Below are positions 5,797 to 5,901 of a stretch of DNA of 5,901 bases, piece after piece; the stretch's first letter is position 1, and every line of letters begins with the position of its first letter. This stretch comes from Arsenophonus melophagi (lineage in GTDB: Bacteria; Pseudomonadota; Gammaproteobacteria; Enterobacterales; Enterobacteriaceae), in the NCBI GenBank assembly GCA_032378655.1, contig JAVYJS010000026.1, positions 1 through 5,901 on the forward strand, given 5' to 3'. Both the position numbers and the translations under genes were made by a program. Under the pieces are notes generated by a model. That model was not told the DNA's origin. It saw only the letters and a list, made by a program, of their open reading frames with translations, and ran no database searches.

Positions 5797-5901
5797 TGTC
5801 TCAAAAAATAGATTAGGATCTATTCATATTATGGGAATAATGTTGTGTTTTCTGTTGATATATCCGATTGCAATATATCCAAGTAATCTTAACTCACCAC
5901 T

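Larger units (their letters stand above)
4422..5901. other. gene-free stretch where can and hpt would be expected
   Basis: In E. coli can (carbonic anhydrase) and hpt (hypoxanthine phosphoribosyltransferase) lie just beyond yadG. Here I found no zinc-site motif of the CSDSR or HYGCGG type and no PRPP-binding motif in short translations of either strand. Besides the large inverted repeat at 4553-4627, the stretch holds a run of nine T at 4889-4897. It also has short hairpins at 5295-5313, 5463-5486, 5503-5524, 5535-5554 and 5777-5796, and the perfect 14-base palindrome GATACTTAAGTATC at 5744-5757. The longest frame I noted by eye is minus-strand 5468-5644 (58 codons), described under findings. 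Confidence 0.55.

Noticed and set aside
5824..5901. Minus-strand frame open from the right edge for about 25 codons
   Set aside because: Short open stretches at an edge are not rare, and the translation (GELRLLGYIAIGYINRKHN) matches no neighbour I expected, such as Hpt.
1..5901. tRNA, rRNA, CRISPR array, complete insertion sequence, phage att site
   Set aside because: No T-arm consensus with a matching acceptor stem, no regularly spaced direct repeats, and no transposase with terminal repeats was found on reading both strands.

Overview
The window looks like an eroding chromosome region of an AT-rich member of the Enterobacterales, most probably an insect-associated symbiont. Three genes are intact and all read as enterobacterial: folK (plus strand), and yadG and yadH (minus strand). 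The two Yad proteins have the E. coli lengths as I recall them (308 and 256 residues), and FolK has the 159 residues of E. coli FolK. Together they cover only about 37% of the window. The rest is very AT-rich, full of stop codons in all frames, and shows no gene I can recognise. High AT content, long empty spacers and a few well-kept enteric genes are typical of host-restricted symbionts in mid-reduction, such as Serratia symbiotica of the low-GC type or some Arsenophonus. The exact genus is inference.

Layout: 1-1946 is gene-poor. It holds several strong inverted repeats and one unrecognised open frame at 934-1191. folK occupies 1947-2426, if the start that matches the family is used. A 283-base convergent spacer follows, with a perfect 17-bp hairpin that probably ends transcription from both sides. 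yadH (2710-3480) and yadG (3495-4421) form a two-gene minus-strand operon with yadG first. 4422-5901 is again without a recognisable gene and carries a 22-bp perfect inverted repeat about 150 bases upstream of yadG.

The gene order is that of the enteric pcnB-folK-panB-panC-panD-(...)-yadH-yadG-can-hpt neighbourhood with most members removed. folK and yadH/yadG keep their expected relative orientation. The pantothenate block between them is gone, pcnB is not found upstream of folK, and can and hpt are not found beyond yadG. FolK supplies one step of folate synthesis. YadG (ATPase) and YadH (membrane subunit) would form an ABC-2 type exporter with unknown substrate. They are not functionally linked to FolK; they are neighbours because the genes between them were lost.

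The most unusual feature is a set of long, perfect or nearly perfect inverted repeats (14 to 22 bp stems) in otherwise decayed DNA, often in adjacent or overlapping pairs. I do not see convincing evidence for a new multi-gene system. No tRNA, rRNA, CRISPR array, complete insertion sequence or known riboswitch was found by reading.
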